A stretch of 8,286 nucleotides of DNA from an uncultured Cloacibacillus sp. (GTDB taxonomy: Bacteria > Synergistota > Synergistia > Synergistales > Synergistaceae). Below, piece after piece: positions 6,443 through 8,286 of this stretch; the stretch's first letter is position 1, and the number at the start of each line of letters is the position of its first letter. Location of the stretch: positions 1 through 8,286 of the forward strand of contig CAKSWL010000082.1 in assembly GCA_934511335.1 (NCBI GenBank), written 5' to 3'. The notes beneath the pieces are model-generated. The model saw only the letters and a list, made by a program, of their open reading frames with translations. It was not told where the DNA came from and ran no database searches. The translations under genes and the position numbers were made by a program.

Positions 6443-7839
6443 CCTTTTGACCTCATGAACTTTGCCGCCGCGAATACCAAATATTCCCCCGCCAGCACGA
6501 AGAGCATCGCGTACTCCGGTTCGAGGCGGAAGCCGAATACCAGCAGCAGCTGCAGCATAATTGCGATACTCAGCACGGCGAAAAGTATCTCCTTCACAAT
6601 AAGCCTCGGTGTGAAGAGCGGGAAAAAATAGACGATCGCCACCAGCGTCCAGCTGATCACGCCCAGCCTTATATAGCCCGGCAGCCCCGCGTGGCTCAGC
6701 ATCAGGGCGACCGAGGCGATGAGCGTTATTGCGATGCGGTTGCTGAAAAGAAATCGTTCCTCCTGAAAGGGGCGCAGCTCGCTTTCATCTTTTTTCATCG
6801 GCAGGAGGTCGTAACAGAGCGAACAGGCGGCGAGAAGAAGCTGCGAATTTGCCGTGCTGACCGCCGCCGCGATAACGCAAACAAGCAACAACATCCCGGC
6901 GGCAGGCGGAAGGAACTGCCCCAGCTTGGCGAAGGCCAGCGTCTCCTCAAAATTGCCGAGCGTCGGATATTTCAGGCGGCAGACCATGATAAAAAATGTA
7001 AGGCAGAGGTATATCCCGCCGACCACATAGGGGGACAGGGCCAGCATCTGATAGGCCTCGCGCCTGCTGCGGCAGGCGATGATCCTTATCAGATACTGTG
7101 GGTTGGTCGCCACGCCCAGCCCCCAGGCTAACATCATCGCGGAGGCGGAAAACATCTCCGCGAAAGAAAAATCCTTCAGCGACACGGCCGCGCTCTCGGC
7201 GCAAAAAACGCCGCAGGCCGCTGCGGCGCTGAAACCGTCAGGCAGAGAGAACCAGGCGGCGACGCTCACGCCGATGACGATCAGCAGCAGATTCAGCGTA
7301 TCGCTGCGGACGACGGACAGATAGCCGCCAAAGGTCGTGTAAAGCACAAAAAGGTATATCAGCGACGTCGCCGCGAACCCCTGCGGGATCTCCAGCATAT
7401 AGGAGACGATGATGCCGAAGGCGCGGAACTGGATGACGAGATAGACGGCGTAGAGAAATATCATCGTCAGCGCGACGAGCTTGCGCACGCGAACGTCGCC
7501 GTAGCGTTTTTCAAGCCACTCTGGCAGCGAGGCGACGCGCGCCACACGCAGGCGCTTCACCACGAAGGGGAAAAAAAGCAGGCCGAGCATCCAGCCGTTG
7601 ACCGAGGCCCAGAAGGCGACATAGCCCGAACGGTAAAACCACATTCCGAAGCCGACGAGCGAAAGGGGGCTCATCCACGTCGCGCAGAAGGTGGCCAGCG
7701 TCGGACAGAGCCCGACCTTCGCGTCGCCAAGATAGAACGACCGCTTCGTCTCTTTCCACGCGAAGGACTGCCCCGTCAGCAGGATGATGGATACCGTGTA
7801 AGCCCCGAAGGCGGTCAGATAGTAAATGAGCGGGGACAT
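6427..7839 (-). CDS. Sodium:solute symporter (SSS/SLC5 family)
   Basis: The 470-aa product is a hydrophobic inner-membrane protein with about 12-13 predicted helices. Family marks include LPEWLEKRYG (105-114), FGGYLSVVRSDTLNLLL (170-186), NPQYLIRIIACRSRREA (246-262) and the helix-8 signature AAAVSTANSQLLLA (324-337). The last is the SSS 'STADS' region, with S328/T329 where the Na2 sodium site lies and Asn in place of the common Asp. Family knowledge supports Na+-coupled uptake of a small organic solute, but the sequence does not reveal which. The start is the ATG at 7839, which overlaps the stop of the 30-aa upstream gene in a TAATG. A longer reading from ATG 7911 would add 24 polar residues that are out-of-frame translation of that small gene, so I reject it. 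Its 3' end overlaps the kinase start by 16 nt. Fused SSS-kinase proteins such as CbrA are a known parallel. Confidence 0.88.
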   Translation of the reverse strand: MSPLIYYLTAFGAYTVSIILLTGQSFAWKETKRSFYLGDAKVGLCPTLATFCATWMSPLSLVGFGMWFYRSGYVAFWASVNGWMLGLLFFPFVVKRLRVARVASLPEWLEKRYGDVRVRKLVALTMIFLYAVYLVIQFRAFGIIVSYMLEIPQGFAATSLIYLFVLYTTFGGYLSVVRSDTLNLLLIVIGVSVAAWFSLPDGFSAAAACGVFCAESAAVSLKDFSFAEMFSASAMMLAWGLGVATNPQYLIRIIACRSRREAYQMLALSPYVVGGIYLCLTFFIMVCRLKYPTLGNFEETLAFAKLGQFLPPAAGMLLLVCVIAAAVSTANSQLLLAACSLCYDLLPMKKDESELRPFQEERFLFSNRIAITLIASVALMLSHAGLPGYIRLGVISWTLVAIVYFFPLFTPRLIVKEILFAVLSIAIMLQLLLVFGFRLEPEYAMLFVLAGEYLVFAAAKFMRSKGCFAA

Positions 7840-7931
7840 TAGCGAAAGCCGCGCCTGATAAAGCGAATAACCGCGCCGGGAGCGACCACTAGCAAAAGGA
7901 ATACTATCCACATAAAAGTGCTGAGTCCCAT
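7839..7931 (-). CDS. 30-aa membrane peptide, candidate symporter accessory subunit
   Basis: This short gene encodes MGLSTFMWIVFLLLVVAPG followed by AVIRFIRRGFR and TAA. It has one hydrophobic helix (about residues 5-22) and a basic cytoplasmic tail (R23, R26, R27, R30), so by the positive-inside rule the N-terminus faces out. A perfect GGAGG lies 8 nt before ATG 7931. The stop overlaps the symporter ATG by one base (TAATG), the classic arrangement for translational coupling. Similar tiny proteins are encoded just before other secondary transporters; MetS with the NSS transporter MetP is an established example, and annotated SSS symporters sometimes have a small accessory protein. The role here, stabilising or completing the symporter, is inferred from position and topology. 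It is the first gene of the operon. Confidence 0.75.
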   Translation of the reverse strand: MGLSTFMWIVFLLLVVAPGAVIRFIRRGFR

Positions 7932-8046
7932 CCGCTCTTCCTCCGTCGCCCGATAATTTAAGTAACCCACAAACTAGCCGATGTTTCGGGGATGTAGTAA
8001 TATAATTATTATAATATCTTTTGTGGAAATTTGGAGGCTTCTCAAA
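7932..8046. promoter_or_regulatory. Divergent promoter region, AT-rich core
   Basis: This 115-bp stretch separates the minus-strand operon from the plus-strand 62-aa gene. Its core, 7996-8018, is almost pure A/T in an otherwise GC-rich window. It holds TATAAT on the plus strand at 8001-8006 and 8010-8015, and TATAAT on the minus strand at 8013-8008. No good -35 hexamer lies at the expected spacing in either direction, and I see no GG/GC pair matching a -24/-12 sigma-54 site. The region probably serves both transcripts; exact starts cannot be assigned. Confidence 0.45.
7940..7944 (-). promoter_or_regulatory. Ribosome binding site of the 30-aa gene
   Basis: GGAGG sits 8 nt before ATG 7931. It is the only strong site upstream of the symporter, and it supports the small gene being translated, with the symporter reached through the TAATG overlap. 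Confidence 0.7.
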
Positions 8047-8235
8047 ATGGCAAAACAGCAGCCTGAGGGCGTATACCTTTACATAAATGACAGCGGCGAA
8101 CGCTTCATCGCGATAATCGACGCCTTTGGCATGGCGAACATGCTCCCTTGGATGCAGCCGGGGGAGACCGACAACATCATCGAAAAAAGCTGGAACCTCT
8201 CCGGCGATTTCATAAAGCTGAGGATATCGGAATGA
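8047..8235 (+). CDS. Small protein of unknown function (62 aa)
   Basis: I do not recognise this gene. The product starts MAKQQPEGVYLYINDSGERF and ends SGDFIKLRISE. It is soluble, mildly acidic, without signal peptide or membrane helix, and has aromatic and hydrophobic residues spaced as in a small beta or alpha/beta fold (VYLYI, RFIAIIDAF, MLPWMQPGE). There is no cysteine or histidine, so metal binding is unlikely. ATG 8047 is chosen because GGAGG at 8033-8037 lies 9 nt upstream; the frame is open back to 7981 but that stretch is the AT-rich promoter region. It is transcribed divergently from the symporter operon and may share its control region. An open frame this short could be spurious, but the ribosome site, codon use like its neighbours and position argue that it is real. 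Confidence 0.68.
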   Translation: MAKQQPEGVYLYINDSGERFIAIIDAFGMANMLPWMQPGETDNIIEKSWNLSGDFIKLRISE

Positions 8236-8256
8236 CCCAGCGTCACAGTTAAGTCT

Positions 8257-8285
8257 GGAAAAGTGTCATTTTAAACCACTTTTCC
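8257..8285 (+). terminator. Stem-loop after the 62-aa gene, possible terminator
   Basis: A perfect 9-bp inverted repeat, GGAAAAGTG (8257-8265) and CACTTTTCC (8277-8285), flanks an 11-nt loop, 21 nt after the stop codon. The position suits a transcription terminator, but no T-run is visible because the window ends at 8286. It could also be part of a dispersed repeat. Confidence 0.4.
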
Positions 8286-8286
8286 G

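Noticed and set aside
7839..7911. 24-residue N-terminal extension of the symporter from ATG 7911
   Set aside because: No ribosome binding site, polar sequence unlike a symporter N-terminus, and the DNA is better explained by the 30-aa gene in another frame.
7932..8046. Sigma-54 promoter for the operon or the 62-aa gene
   Set aside because: No TGGC-to-TTGC pattern at the required spacing on either strand; the divergent RpoN box means a non-standard site could still exist but cannot be recognised by eye.
1..8286. tRNA, rRNA, CRISPR array, riboswitch or insertion sequence
   Set aside because: No cloverleaf, no regularly spaced repeats, no transposase frame and no conserved riboswitch-like leader were seen on either strand.

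Overview
The window is a GC-rich stretch of bacterial chromosome with dense, overlapping genes and strong GGAGG ribosome binding sites, several placed 8 nt from the start. Gene content (a five-gene sigma-54 regulatory operon, an NRAMP-like transporter, a decayed toxin-antitoxin pair) would suit an anaerobic amino-acid fermenter such as a Synergistota member. That placement is inferred from overall style, not from any marker gene.

Layout from left to right: (1) 1-990, minus: the N-terminal 330 codons of an NRAMP-superfamily membrane transporter of the GPGFLTQT (YcsG-like) type, running off the left edge. (2) About 1059-2253, minus: a dead AbiE-type toxin-antitoxin pair. The antitoxin remnant (1840-2253) has a nonsense codon and no N-terminus. 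The toxin remnant (1059-1823) has two frameshifts and has lost its C-terminal part. (3) 2260-2496, plus: the C-terminal stub of what looks like a beta-propeller protein, abutting the broken end of the antitoxin. (4) 7931 down to 2550, minus: five overlapping genes in the order 30-aa membrane peptide, sodium:solute symporter, sensor histidine kinase, sigma-54-activating response regulator, and an rpoN-like sigma-54. (5) 7932-8046: an AT-rich divergent promoter region. (6) 8047-8235, plus: a 62-aa protein of unknown function, followed by a stem-loop at the right edge.

The central operon is the main interest. Every junction overlaps, so the proteins are probably made together. An SSS transporter next to a membrane histidine kinase, an NtrC-class activator and its own sigma-54 reads as a complete unit from uptake or sensing to transcription. 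The sigma factor is divergent, with a poorly conserved region I and an RpoN box that keeps only R-T-V-A of the usual ARRTVAKYR. It may therefore recognise a non-standard -24 element. The substrate of the symporter and the target promoters cannot be read from this window.
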